In this document: in pieces, positions 17,129 through 25,279 of the stretch | Position numbering within the stretch: position 1 is the first letter of the stretch | Layout of the letters: every line of letters starts with the position of its first letter | Position numbers and translations under genes: made by a program | Notes under the pieces: generated by a model | Database searches by the model: none | Told to the model about the DNA's origin: nothing | Seen by the model: only the letters and a program-made list of their open reading frames with translations | Assembly (NCBI GenBank): GCA_027491075.1 | Contig: JAIXWX010000002.1 | Span: 62,001 to 126,000, forward strand | Direction: 5' to 3' | Length of the DNA: 64,000 nt | From: Flavobacteriales bacterium | Lineage (GTDB): Bacteria; Bacteroidota; Bacteroidia; Flavobacteriales_D; Sanyastnellaceae

Positions 17129-19900
17129 TTATCTGATAATTAATCTCGCAGTGTCCCGACTTGACTCAGAATTGATTTCAATTATATAATGACCTTTCGC
17201 CAATTGAGGCTCAATCACCACGGATGAACTAAGCATTCTTTCGCTAAAGAGCATTCTTCCTGTCATATCATAAATGCGGATCTCGGTGCGATCATCCCAG
17301 AAGTCAGTCACCACATTCACTCGACTTTCTGCAGGATTGGGATAAAGAGAAATACCTGAAGAAGTATCCTCCGATTCATTCACCCCTATGGTGGTCACAA
17401 ATAAAACCGTAGATGTATTGGTAATAATCGCCTCGTTAAAGTCAAAATAGATATATGCTGTGTTTTCAAACAAAGAACCTACTGGCTTATTCGCATCCGG
17501 CTTTATTCGGAACACGATCTGACCGTGGCTGTTAGGCTCATCGGTGGTAGAATCTGGCAACATGATGTTGTTAAAGGTCCAGATGAGCTTGCCGTTGATC
17601 ATTTCCACCATATAGTCGTGAGTAGCACCAATCATTTGGAAAGTGGACCAATCCAAGTCTATATCCAATTCATCCTCCACTCTAACGGTGTATGCTGGCG
17701 CAGTGCCGGTATTCTGGAAGTTGATGACATACGTGAAATAGTCATTGGTAGGCAAGGTGTTAATGCCATATTGATCTCCTTCATTATAGCCTATTTCAGC
17801 TCCATACTCAAGATAGACCAATTTGTTGTTGGGATCATAAGAACCGACGCACACTTGGGTGATGGAGTTTTGGTTATTGGACAAGAAAACATCTATTCCA
17901 TTGGTTACCGTGGCAGTAACTGTCGATGTTACAATGTTTCCTAGTGGGAAAGTGGTAGGCGTCTGGGTGGTATAATAGGCATATAGATTCTCCATTCCAC
18001 CAATTGACACGTTTGACCAAGTGATAGTATTCGCTGTGTTGTTGATGATGGGTTGAACACCATCTAAATCCAAAGCAGCAACTATCAAGAGATTCGGATC
18101 CACATTGATTACTATATCCGCTATTGCTATGTTTTCTCCAATGTTATTCAAGTGCACATAGTAGTAGGTTTGAAAACCAGGAGTCACTGTTGAGCCCGCA
18201 GATAGGTTGACGCCTAACTCAATGGCATCCTCAACGAAATAGAATGGGATATTAGCAGTGTAAGAGCCACCTGCTTCTATCTGACCAAGTTGTGTATACT
18301 CGTAAAGAGTAACTCCTTCCGCTGTGGTGTATTCCGCATAGATGTAAGCCCATCCCGCTTGAACGACCACGCAATATGCACCCTCCTGATTCGTATAAGC
18401 CATGCTCATTCCAAATTGCGTTGTATTTGCATAATTCATTATCTCCACATTGGCCAACAACGACTCCCCTTCATCATATTCGCCATTCTGATTCGAATCG
18501 TTAAAGGCTACGCCGCAAATTTCTGCCTGTGAAGACACCATAGGAAAATTCACATTGCAGCCCCCTACGTAATCCAAATAATTTCCTTCAAAGGTTGTCC
18601 AATATTGCTCTACACTATTCAAAAATGCATAACCAACATTGCTCGCTGCGCTGATGATAAAATCACCAGGATATACTTGGATTTCGTAATAACCATTTGC
18701 ATCAGTTACCACCGAATCCGGCAAACTGTTCTCATAGATGGATACGCCTGGAATGCCAAGCTCTCCGCTGTCCATGATCCCATTCTCATTGACATCTTCA
18801 AATGCATACCCGCAAATGGTTTGAGCTGGTGGCGTTTCAATAATGATGGTAACCTCATCTGAACAACCGGTAATATTGTTGGTAATCATCATATTCACCA
18901 TATTGGTCAAGCCTGGCTCAAAGGTGTAATAGGCTGTAGACCAAGTCGAAGCCCATTGGCCGTTGATCATCCAACTGGTAGCAGTATAATATCCTGTAGA
19001 CGCATTGTAGAACTGGTAGCTGTATCCGTATTGATCAAAATCGATGATCGCATCGCAGGTTTGATCCAAACTTGTAATCACGACATTTGCGTTGTACTGC
19101 GTTTGACTGGGACATTCTAGAGAAGAAAAATAGGATTGAATGGTGAATGTTCCTGTACCTGGAAGCATTAAGGTTGGATTGTGTTCATAAGAAAATACAT
19201 TCGTGCCTGCTACATTAAAATAAGAATTGGAAGGGTGATCGTTTCCAATAGGTTCTCCATTAAAATACTCTTGAATTGTGACAAAATTGTCAACGATAGA
19301 AGTAGTAAAGTAATAATCACACGATGAGCCTTGTACGGTAATAGTAGCGAACTCTACGCAGCCAGTCACATCACTGACGACAAAGGTCAACACCATGGGG
19401 TAGGTTGGCTCTATGATTACAAGATTCTGTTGTGAATTGATTGTTCCGGTTATACCTGAGTTACTGGACCATTCGATGGTGTAAGGTGCCATACCCCCAA
19501 AAACTTGAGAAACGTTGACGACCAGTTCATTCGAATTACTCGAAACAACCACAGGATTGACTGTTAAGAAGCACGGTATTGTTATCAGTTGGCACGACGC
19601 GGCCTGACCTAGAAGGTTGTTGTTTTGATCATACGCAAAAACCTCCAAACAAAGTTCATAGGTACCTGGTACTGTCCACGAGAAATACAACATGTCTTGT
19701 TCTCCGATAAATTGGCCGTTAAAATGCCATCCATAATGTATATAGGTTGATCCCGGACAATCCGTGAGGGTGTCCAGCGCATTCGCATAGATTACAAAAT
19801 TCGAAAAATCGTAGTCGAATTCTCCTGAGAGATTGCATTGTGCATTCAAAGATTGAAAGTTGCACCAGACTATCGCAAACAGAACAAGAAGCCTTTTCAT
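17129..19900 (-). CDS. Large secreted protein with SdrD-B-like repeats, DUF11-like domain and T9SS sorting domain
   Basis: 923 residues from the internal ATG with signal peptide MKRLLVLFAIVWCNFQSLNA. The N-terminal half has PKD-like beta-sandwich segments. Two SdrD B-like/Cna-B-like modules follow, each with a calcium-type DxNxNGxxD motif: FEDVNENGIMDSGELGIPGV and FNDSNQNGEYDEGE. Then come DUF11-like modules including GSYDPNNKLV and YVINFQNTGTAPA. The C-terminus is a T9SS sorting domain (LYPNPAESRVNVV, IYDMTGRMLF, ending ARLIIR). It is predicted to be surface exposed, perhaps adhesive; no enzyme motif is seen. It is divergent from aspS and ends at a strong terminator. Confidence 0.85.
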   Translation of the reverse strand: MKRLLVLFAIVWCNFQSLNAQCNLSGEFDYDFSNFVIYANALDTLTDCPGSTYIHYGWHFNGQFIGEQDMLYFSWTVPGTYELCLEVFAYDQNNNLLGQAASCQLITIPCFLTVNPVVVSSNSNELVVNVSQVFGGMAPYTIEWSSNSGITGTINSQQNLVIIEPTYPMVLTFVVSDVTGCVEFATITVQGSSCDYYFTTSIVDNFVTIQEYFNGEPIGNDHPSNSYFNVAGTNVFSYEHNPTLMLPGTGTFTIQSYFSSLECPSQTQYNANVVITSLDQTCDAIIDFDQYGYSYQFYNASTGYYTATSWMINGQWASTWSTAYYTFEPGLTNMVNMMITNNITGCSDEVTIIIETPPAQTICGYAFEDVNENGIMDSGELGIPGVSIYENSLPDSVVTDANGYYEIQVYPGDFIISAASNVGYAFLNSVEQYWTTFEGNYLDYVGGCNVNFPMVSSQAEICGVAFNDSNQNGEYDEGESLLANVEIMNYANTTQFGMSMAYTNQEGAYCVVVQAGWAYIYAEYTTAEGVTLYEYTQLGQIEAGGSYTANIPFYFVEDAIELGVNLSAGSTVTPGFQTYYYVHLNNIGENIAIADIVINVDPNLLIVAALDLDGVQPIINNTANTITWSNVSIGGMENLYAYYTTQTPTTFPLGNIVTSTVTATVTNGIDVFLSNNQNSITQVCVGSYDPNNKLVYLEYGAEIGYNEGDQYGINTLPTNDYFTYVINFQNTGTAPAYTVRVEDELDIDLDWSTFQMIGATHDYMVEMINGKLIWTFNNIMLPDSTTDEPNSHGQIVFRIKPDANKPVGSLFENTAYIYFDFNEAIITNTSTVLFVTTIGVNESEDTSSGISLYPNPAESRVNVVTDFWDDRTEIRIYDMTGRMLFSERMLSSSVVIEPQLAKGHYIIEINSESSRDTARLIIR

Positions 19901-19988
19901 AGGGATGAGTATTTGGTTTGATAGTAAGATGATTTCTAAACTCAAAAGGTTGCATTTGTCCTCTTCGAGCATTGTCTTTATCCTCTCG

Positions 19989-19996
19989 TATATTTG
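19989..19996 (+). promoter_or_regulatory. -7 promoter element TATATTTG of aspS
   Basis: Perfect TAnnTTTG followed by CACC, 20 bp before the aspS ATG. The longer frame that starts at TTG 19972 would include this element, which supports ATG 20017. Confidence 0.5.
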
Positions 19997-20016
19997 CACC
20001 TCAATTTAAAAACAAT

Positions 20017-21765
20017 ATGCATCGCACGCACACTTGCGGAGAGCTCCGCAGCCAACATATCGGTGAAACAGTTACTTTAAGTGGATGGGTTCAAAAGTCG
20101 AGAGATTTGGGAGGGATGACATTCGTAGATCTCAGAGATCGCTATGGCATCACCCAACTCGCATTCAACATGGACTCTAACGCAATTCTATGTGAGAGCG
20201 CACGAAAGCTTGGAAGAGAATTCGTCATCAAAGTAACTGGCAAAGTGATCGAACGTGCCTCAAAAAATGCGAAGATGGCGACGGGAGATGTGGAAATTGA
20301 GGTTACACATTTGGATTTACTCAACGCTTCCAAAACCCCACCATTTACTATCGAAGACGAAAGCGATGGTGGTGACGATTTGCGCATGCAGTGGCGCTTT
20401 TTGGACTTGAGAAGAAATCCTCTGCGACACAATCTTATTTTACGTCACAAACTTGGAATTGAAGCAAGAAAGTATTTAGACTCTTTGAACTTTCTTGAAA
20501 TAGAAACTCCATATCTCATCAAGAGCACTCCTGAGGGCGCGCGCGACTTCGTTGTGCCCAGCAGAATGAACGAGGGTCAATTCTATGCCCTCCCTCAATC
20601 TCCGCAAACGTTCAAGCAATTGCTAATGGTTAGTGGTTATGACCGCTACTATCAAATCGTTCGATGCTTTAGAGATGAAGACTTGCGAGCAGACCGCCAA
20701 CCTGAATTCACACAAATCGACTGTGAAATGGCCTTTGTCGAGCAAGAAGATATCCTGAATACGTTTGAAGGATTAGTGCGTCATTTATTTCTTCAGGTAA
20801 AAAATATAGAGATTGCATCCGTTCCGCGTATGCTTTATGCTGACGCCATGTATCACTACGGTTCTGACAAACCGGATATCCGCTTCGACATGAAGTTTCA
20901 ATACTTGGATGCAGAAATGAAGGGCAAAGGATTCAACGTATTTGATAGCGCAGAATCCGTCATTGGAATTGTTGCTCCCGGTTGTTCTAACTATACAAGA
21001 AAACAAGTGGATGAACTTACTGAGTGGATGAAGCGGCCACAAATTGGAGCGAAAGGATTAGTTTATTGCATGTGCAATGAAGATGGTTCTTTCAAATCCA
21101 GCGTTGACAAATTCTACTCTCAAGACGATTGGAAAGTCATTGCAAATAAAGCAGGAGCCAAAGGAGGAGATCTCATTTTAATACTTAGCGGTGGGCTTCA
21201 TACTACACGCAAGCAACTCAATGAACTTCGTTTGTTGATGGGTGGACGTCTTGGATTGCGCAACCCGGAAGTATTTGCGCCATTGTGGGTTATGGATTTC
21301 CCTTTATTAGAATGGAGCGAAGAAACCAGCCGTTGGCATGCCATGCACCACCCTTTTACCTCTCCGAAGCCAGATCAGTTATCACTTTTAGAAACAGATC
21401 CAGGTGCAGTCAACGCCAATGCTTACGATTTCGTAATCAACGGTGTGGAAGTAGGTGGTGGGTCCATTCGAATACACGACAGAGCCGTGCAAAGTAGAAT
21501 GTTCAAGTTATTAGGCTTCTCCGAAGAAGAAGCCAAGGCTCAATTTGGATTCTTGCTGAACGCCTTTGAATATGGCGCTCCTCCGCATGGTGGTATCGCA
21601 TTTGGATTCGACCGACTGTGCTCTTTATTTGGAGGATCTGATAGCATCCGTGATTTCATTGCATTCCCCAAAAACAACAGTGGTCGTGATGTCATGATCG
21701 ATGCCCCTAGCGCTATAAGTGAGGAACAATTGAGAGAGCTAATGATTCAAGTGACTAACGACTAG
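20017..21765 (+). CDS. aspS: Aspartate-tRNA ligase
   Basis: 582 residues of the bacterial class II type: N-terminal OB anticodon-binding domain ([20 protein letters not shown]), catalytic motifs with [15 protein letters not shown], motif 2 [20 protein letters not shown] and motif 3 [14 protein letters not shown], plus an inserted GAD domain (about 285-410). It charges tRNA-Asp. The start is ATG 20017, just after the promoter element. Odd feature: its last four codons (V T N D) and stop lie inside the first units of a 38-copy 7-bp repeat array, so the repeat has reached or shaped the 3' end of the coding sequence. Confidence 0.97.
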   Translation: MHRTHTCGELRSQHIGETVTLSGWVQKSRDLGGMTFVDLRDRYGITQLAFNMDSNAILCESARKLGREFVIKVTGKVIERASKNAKMATGDVEIEVTHLDLLNASKTPPFTIEDESDGGDDLRMQWRFLDLRRNPLRHNLILRHKLGIEARKYLDSLNFLEIETPYLIKSTPEGARDFVVPSRMNEGQFYALPQSPQTFKQLLMVSGYDRYYQIVRCFRDEDLRADRQPEFTQIDCEMAFVEQEDILNTFEGLVRHLFLQVKNIEIASVPRMLYADAMYHYGSDKPDIRFDMKFQYLDAEMKGKGFNVFDSAESVIGIVAPGCSNYTRKQVDELTEWMKRPQIGAKGLVYCMCNEDGSFKSSVDKFYSQDDWKVIANKAGAKGGDLILILSGGLHTTRKQLNELRLLMGGRLGLRNPEVFAPLWVMDFPLLEWSEETSRWHAMHHPFTSPKPDQLSLLETDPGAVNANAYDFVINGVEVGGGSIRIHDRAVQSRMFKLLGFSEEEAKAQFGFLLNAFEYGAPPHGGIAFGFDRLCSLFGGSDSIRDFIAFPKNNSGRDVMIDAPSAISEEQLRELMIQVTND

Positions 21766-22018
21766 TGACTAGTGACTAGTGACTAGAGACTAACGACTAA
21801 CGACTAGAGACTAGTGACTAACGACTAGTGACTAACGACTAGAGACTAGGGACTAGAGACTAGGGACTAGGGACTAACGACTAGTGACTAACGACTAGAG
21901 ACTAGTGACTAACGACTAGAGACTAACGACTAGTGACTAGTGACTAACGACTAGTGACTAACGACTAGAGACTAACGACTAGTGACTAGTGACTAACGAC
22001 TAGTGACTAGTGACTAGT
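21753..22018 (+). repeat. Heptamer tandem array 1: 38 units of GACTANN
   Basis: Exactly 38 contiguous 7-bp units (266 bp) with an invariant GACTA core and a variable last dinucleotide: GT in 15 units, AC in 13, GA in 7, GG in 3. Units 23-29 and 30-36 repeat the same seven-unit order, a 49-bp duplication. The first unit and a half encode the end of aspS. CTAG, usually a rare tetranucleotide in bacteria, occurs in 25 units. Because 7 is not a multiple of 3, stops occur in all frames. The rest of the 337-bp gap to the next gene (22019-22102) shows nothing recognisable. Confidence 0.95.
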
Positions 22019-22102
22019 GAGAAGTTTAGTGATGGGTGGATAAATGTATACTGTTTGTTAGCGTTTTGGGATAAGAGGGCTGTGGTTTGAGAGATGTCAT
22101 CT

Positions 22103-22444
22103 TTAGACTTTTGCCTTTAGTGTTTTGATGCTGGATGCGAGCATTTTCTTTATTTGTAATAATTGCTCTTGAAGGCTTTTTAAGCTCTCATGGTCTTGGA
22201 GGGATCTTAGAATTTCAATCCAATATTCGGTTTCATTCGCCTCCTTCTCGGAGATTTTTAATTTATTGATCATATCAGCCCGACTAGCCGCGAATTGAGC
22301 CTCAGAAATATTAGCACCGATAGAGGTTCCTGAGCGTAACAACTGTTTTGAAATTTCAAACTGTTTGTGGCTGTTTAGAAACTCGCAGAACCGCACTATG
22401 TCAAGCGAAAACTGAAATGATTTAGATTTTAAAATACTTTCCAT
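22103..22444 (-). CDS. Four-helix-bundle protein of the 23S rRNA IVP (S23) family
   Basis: 113 residues from ATG 22444 (MESILKSKSFQF; a TTG six codons upstream is less likely). The family signature GTSIGANISEAQFAASRADM is complete, with the flanking helices LQEQLLQIKKMLASSIKTLK. Homologues are encoded in intervening sequences of 23S rRNA genes and, as Avd, beside diversity-generating reverse transcriptases; the stand-alone copies common in Bacteroidota have no established function. There is no reverse transcriptase or rRNA here. The gene sits between two 7-bp repeat arrays in inverted orientation (84 bp after its stop, 117 bp before its start). A weak promoter TTCATTTG lies at 22467-22460. 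Confidence 0.9.
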   Translation of the reverse strand: MESILKSKSFQFSLDIVRFCEFLNSHKQFEISKQLLRSGTSIGANISEAQFAASRADMINKLKISEKEANETEYWIEILRSLQDHESLKSLQEQLLQIKKMLASSIKTLKAKV

Positions 22445-22561
22445 TCGATTAAATTTTGACAAATGAAAAAAGTATCCCTCGAATATCTATCGCATAAGTT
22501 ATTCCTCTTTTTCGAATAAAATATGCCCCCTCCTAAAATATCAACTCACCATCACCCAAAA

Positions 22562-22687
22562 CTAGTCACTAGTCACTAGTATCTAGTATCTAGTATCTAG
22601 TATCTAGTATCTAGTCACTAGTATCTAGTATCTAGTATCTAGTATCTAGTATCTAGTCACTAGTATCTAGTATCTAGTCACTAGTAT
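22562..22687 (-). repeat. Heptamer tandem array 2: 18 units of CTAGTNN
   Basis: 18 contiguous 7-bp units (126 bp): CTAGTAT in 13 and CTAGTCA in 5, followed by a partial CTA. Read on the minus strand, the units are ATACTAG and TGACTAG, the latter being the commonest word of array 1, so the two arrays are inverted relative to each other around the S23-like gene. The block of one CTAGTCA plus five CTAGTAT occurs twice in a row (22569-22610 and 22611-22652). The remaining ~65 bp to the bacilliredoxin start (22755) is AT-rich, with TAATTTCG at 22730-22737 as a possible -7 element. Confidence 0.95.
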
Positions 22688-22754
22688 CTAAATTTACACA
22701 CTTTAACTCTGTGTAACTTAGATTTCTAGTAATTTCGCAAAAAAATTAAGATAC

Positions 22755-23171
22755 ATGTATCCTCCAGAATTAGTAGCACCAATGCGTGCAGATTTAGATA
22801 GTGTTGGTTTTGAAGAAGCAATGACGCCAGAAGCGGTAGATGCGGCGGTAAACAGCGAAGGCACTGTACTTGTGGTGTTGAATAGTGTTTGTGGATGTGC
22901 TGCTGGAAGCATGCGTCCAGGAGTAAAGCACGCCATCCAAACATCTAGCAAACTTCCTAAAAAATTAGTTACATCATTTGCTGGCGTTGATCGCGAAGCG
23001 GTAGAACGCGCCCGAAAATACATGTTACCTTATCCTCCATCTTCACCTAGCATTGCGCTTTTCAAAGATGGTAAACTCATGCACATGATCGAACGCCACC
23101 ACATCGAAGGCCGCACTGCCGAAATGATCGCAAATAATTTGAAAATGGCGTTTGAGGAATATTGCAACTAG
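22755..23171 (+). CDS. BrxA/BrxB-family bacilliredoxin (YphP/YqiW type)
   Basis: 138 residues with the thioredoxin-like active site CGC in VVLNSVCGCAAGSMRPG and the family ending HMIERHHIEGRTAEMIANNL. In Firmicutes, these proteins remove bacillithiol from oxidised protein cysteines; many Bacteroidota encode homologues and some make bacillithiol. It acts in the cytoplasm. The start MYPPELVAPMR matches the family. Its stop codon TAG is part of a small TGACTAG-type heptamer palindrome shared with the convergent gatC gene. Confidence 0.92.
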   Translation: MYPPELVAPMRADLDSVGFEEAMTPEAVDAAVNSEGTVLVVLNSVCGCAAGSMRPGVKHAIQTSSKLPKKLVTSFAGVDREAVERARKYMLPYPPSSPSIALFKDGKLMHMIERHHIEGRTAEMIANNLKMAFEEYCN

Positions 23172-23193
23172 TGACTAGTATCTAGTCACTATT
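23166..23193. repeat. Short heptamer palindrome between convergent genes
   Basis: TAGTGACTAG (23169-23178), loop TAT, CTAGTCACTA (23182-23191) forms a perfect 10-bp stem built from the same heptamer words as arrays 1 and 2. It contains the stop codon of the bacilliredoxin gene (TAG, 23169) and, on the other strand, the last two codons and stop of gatC. It may act as a bidirectional terminator, although it lacks a clear T tract. Confidence 0.8.
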
Positions 23194-23478
23194 CCCTATC
23201 ACCTTTGGAACGCGGAAATAATACATGTCCTTTTTGGGAGCATTGCTCAGCGCATCCTTTTGCGAAACTTCGTCTTTAACGATATCCGCGCGATAAACGT
23301 TGGTTTCATCTGTCATGAAAATCAGTGGCTCCACTCCGTCGGTATTTACCTCTTGAAGCTTCTCCACAAAACCGAGCATGCGGTTGAGGTCTACGACCAT
23401 TTCTTCTGCAGCGTGCTCGTCTAGTTCCAAACGAGAAAGTTCTGCGATTTTAACCACTGTACTTTTATCTATTTTCAT
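23182..23478 (-). CDS. gatC: Aspartyl/glutamyl-tRNA amidotransferase subunit C
   Basis: 98 residues from ATG 23478 (MKIDKSTVVKIAELSRLELD); an ATG 18 bp upstream is possible. The family pattern AELSRLELDEHAAEEMVVDL, the VEPL turn and the C-terminal APKKDMYYFRVPKVI are present. GatC stabilises the GatAB amidotransferase that converts Glu-tRNA-Gln (or Asp-tRNA-Asn) to the amidated form; gatA and gatB are elsewhere. The start overlaps the upstream acyltransferase gene by 14 bp. The final codons AGT GAC TAG come from the heptamer repeat. Confidence 0.93.
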   Translation of the reverse strand: MKIDKSTVVKIAELSRLELDEHAAEEMVVDLNRMLGFVEKLQEVNTDGVEPLIFMTDETNVYRADIVKDEVSQKDALSNAPKKDMYYFRVPKVIGNSD

Positions 23479-24235
23479 GATTCGATCGGTATTCATGTGG
23501 CAAGCTTTCGTCCAACATACTAAAAACTTGCTGACGCAAATTTAGGACATCCTCCTCTTTCATTCCTTTGGTAGGAATGGCTGAGTGTACTATTGTCACT
23601 ACCTGAGCTGGCAATGAAGGCTCAAAAAGCTTTGCTGGATCTAAGAGTATTTTATAATTCTGTAAAAAAGTAATCGGGACGATTGGAATTTGCTTGTCGA
23701 TGGCCATTTTAAAGGCTCCATTTTTAAATTGCTTCAATCGAGGCGCGTCATCAGGAATGGTTCCTTCAGGGTAGAGCGCTATGCAGCTTCCTTGATCTAT
23801 TGCCGCATAAGCCTGTTGCATGGCCTCGTATGCCTTCCTGGGAGAGTTGCGGTGAATTGGAATATCTTGCTTCTTAAAGAATAAATTGAACAAAGGCCAT
23901 TTCAATAATTCCCCTTTTCCAATAAAAAGAAAATAATCAGGAACTACGCTATACATGAATACCGTATCCAAATAACTGCTGTGATTGGAAACTACTACAT
24001 AAGGAGGAGGAGGGAATTTTGATCGATAAGTGATCGCTACTGGACAAAATAACAAGAGCTGAAAAACCTTTGACCAAATCACTTTCATTTTGAAAGCCAG
24101 ACCAAACCACTTTTTTCTACTAAGGAGAATGAAAAAAATGGGGTAGACTAGCAATAGAGAAACCCAAAACATAAAGCCAATCCATAGCTTGTATACTAGA
24201 AAAATCGGGCTGAATATGTATTTGAGGTACCGCAT
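23465..24235 (-). CDS. 1-acyl-glycerol-3-phosphate acyltransferase family protein (PlsC-like)
   Basis: 256 residues. N-terminal hydrophobic segments anchor it in the membrane. The acyltransferase motifs are clear: NHSSYLDT (HX4D) near residue 85 and LYPEGTIPDDAP near 160. It would transfer an acyl chain to lysophosphatidic acid, or possibly an aminolipid precursor, in membrane lipid synthesis. Transcribed with gatC (14-bp overlap) and divergently from trpS. A CGAATATA at 24251 (TATATTCG on the minus strand) is a possible -7 element. Confidence 0.88.
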   Translation of the reverse strand: MRYLKYIFSPIFLVYKLWIGFMFWVSLLLVYPIFFILLSRKKWFGLAFKMKVIWSKVFQLLLFCPVAITYRSKFPPPPYVVVSNHSSYLDTVFMYSVVPDYFLFIGKGELLKWPLFNLFFKKQDIPIHRNSPRKAYEAMQQAYAAIDQGSCIALYPEGTIPDDAPRLKQFKNGAFKMAIDKQIPIVPITFLQNYKILLDPAKLFEPSLPAQVVTIVHSAIPTKGMKEEDVLNLRQQVFSMLDESLPHEYRSNHENR

Positions 24236-24281
24236 TTTTAAAAAGGACAGCGAATATAAGACCTAGAAGTCAAATCCTTGT

Positions 24282-24289
24282 TTTCTTTG
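24282..24289 (+). promoter_or_regulatory. Weak -7-like element TTTCTTTG before trpS
   Basis: One mismatch from TAnnTTTG, followed by C, 18 bp before the trpS ATG, the same distance as in other genes of this window. Confidence 0.3.
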
Positions 24290-24307
24290 CAATGTATTTA
24301 AGAAACT

Positions 24308-25279
24308 ATGTCTAGAATTTTAACAGGTGTACAAAGCACTGGAGTGCCGCATTTAGGAAACATCCTAGGTGCGATTCTCCCCGCCATTGAAACTGGCAAT
24401 CGACCCAATAATGAGGCGTATTTATTCATTGCCAACTTTCATTCTCTCACACAGATCAAAGATCGCGAAACCCTTATTTACAATACCAACGCAGTAGCTG
24501 CTACCTGGATTGCTTGCGGATTTGATGTAGAGAAAAATGTTTTGTATCGCCAAAGTGATATTCCACAAGTCACGGAACTTGCTTGGTATCTCAACTGCTT
24601 TACTCCCTTTCCGATGCTGGCTAATGCACACAGCTTCAAGGACAAATCGGATCGACTAAGCGATGTGAATGCTGGATTATTTACATATCCAGTACTTATG
24701 GCTGCGGACATCATCTTATACGATGCACACTATGTGCCCGTCGGGAAAGATCAACTTCAACATTTAGAGATGACACGTGATATCGCCAATGCGTTCAATC
24801 ATAAAATGGGAGAAGTGTTTGTTATTCCTGAAGCACTCATCAACGAAGAAACGAAGACTATTCCTGGAACAGACGGTCAAAAGATGAGTAAATCGTATGG
24901 AAATTACATCAATGTTTTTCTTCCAGAAAAAGAGCTGAAAGATGTAATCAATAAGAAAATTGTGACCGACGCGACACCCTTAGAGGAGCCCAAAGACGCA
25001 GCTTCTAGCATCGTTTATCAACTCTATAAATTGATTGCTCCAGAAAGTGCCTCGTCCGAAATGAAAAGAAAACTAGAAGCGGGTGGATATGGCTGGGGGC
25101 ATGCAAAAAAAGAGCTATACGAGGGAATTCTTCAGCGTTTTGAAAAAGAAAGAAAGCATTTTGATCACCTGATGGCGAACCCCAATGAATTGGAAACATT
25201 ACTGAGCATAGGGAAAGAAAAAGCGAGCGTTACTGCAAATGCTACTTTAGCCAGAGTAAGGGAAAAACTAGGCTATTGA
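24308..25279 (+). CDS. trpS: Tryptophan-tRNA ligase
   Basis: 323 residues, class I type. The HIGH-like sequence is TGVPHLGNILGAILP near the N-terminus; the KMSKS loop is GQKMSKSYGNYI near residue 195. The tryptophan-site region around DADIILYD-like ADIILYDAHYVPVGKDQLQH is conserved. It charges tRNA-Trp. The stop codon abuts the stop of the convergent amidohydrolase gene with no intergenic base. Confidence 0.97.
   Translation: MSRILTGVQSTGVPHLGNILGAILPAIETGNRPNNEAYLFIANFHSLTQIKDRETLIYNTNAVAATWIACGFDVEKNVLYRQSDIPQVTELAWYLNCFTPFPMLANAHSFKDKSDRLSDVNAGLFTYPVLMAADIILYDAHYVPVGKDQLQHLEMTRDIANAFNHKMGEVFVIPEALINEETKTIPGTDGQKMSKSYGNYINVFLPEKELKDVINKKIVTDATPLEEPKDAASSIVYQLYKLIAPESASSEMKRKLEAGGYGWGHAKKELYEGILQRFEKERKHFDHLMANPNELETLLSIGKEKASVTANATLARVREKLGY

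Noticed and set aside
19901-19999. N-terminal extension of the 923-residue T9SS protein
   Set aside because: The extension puts charged sequence before the signal peptide and overlaps the aspS promoter region; the internal ATG gives a clean signal peptide.
21753-22687. CRISPR array interpretation of the repeats around the S23-like gene
   Set aside because: The units are 7 bp and contiguous, with no spacers, and no cas genes are near.
22718-23023. Minus-strand ORFs overlapping the bacilliredoxin gene
   Set aside because: They are antisense to a clearly recognised conserved gene and have no family features.
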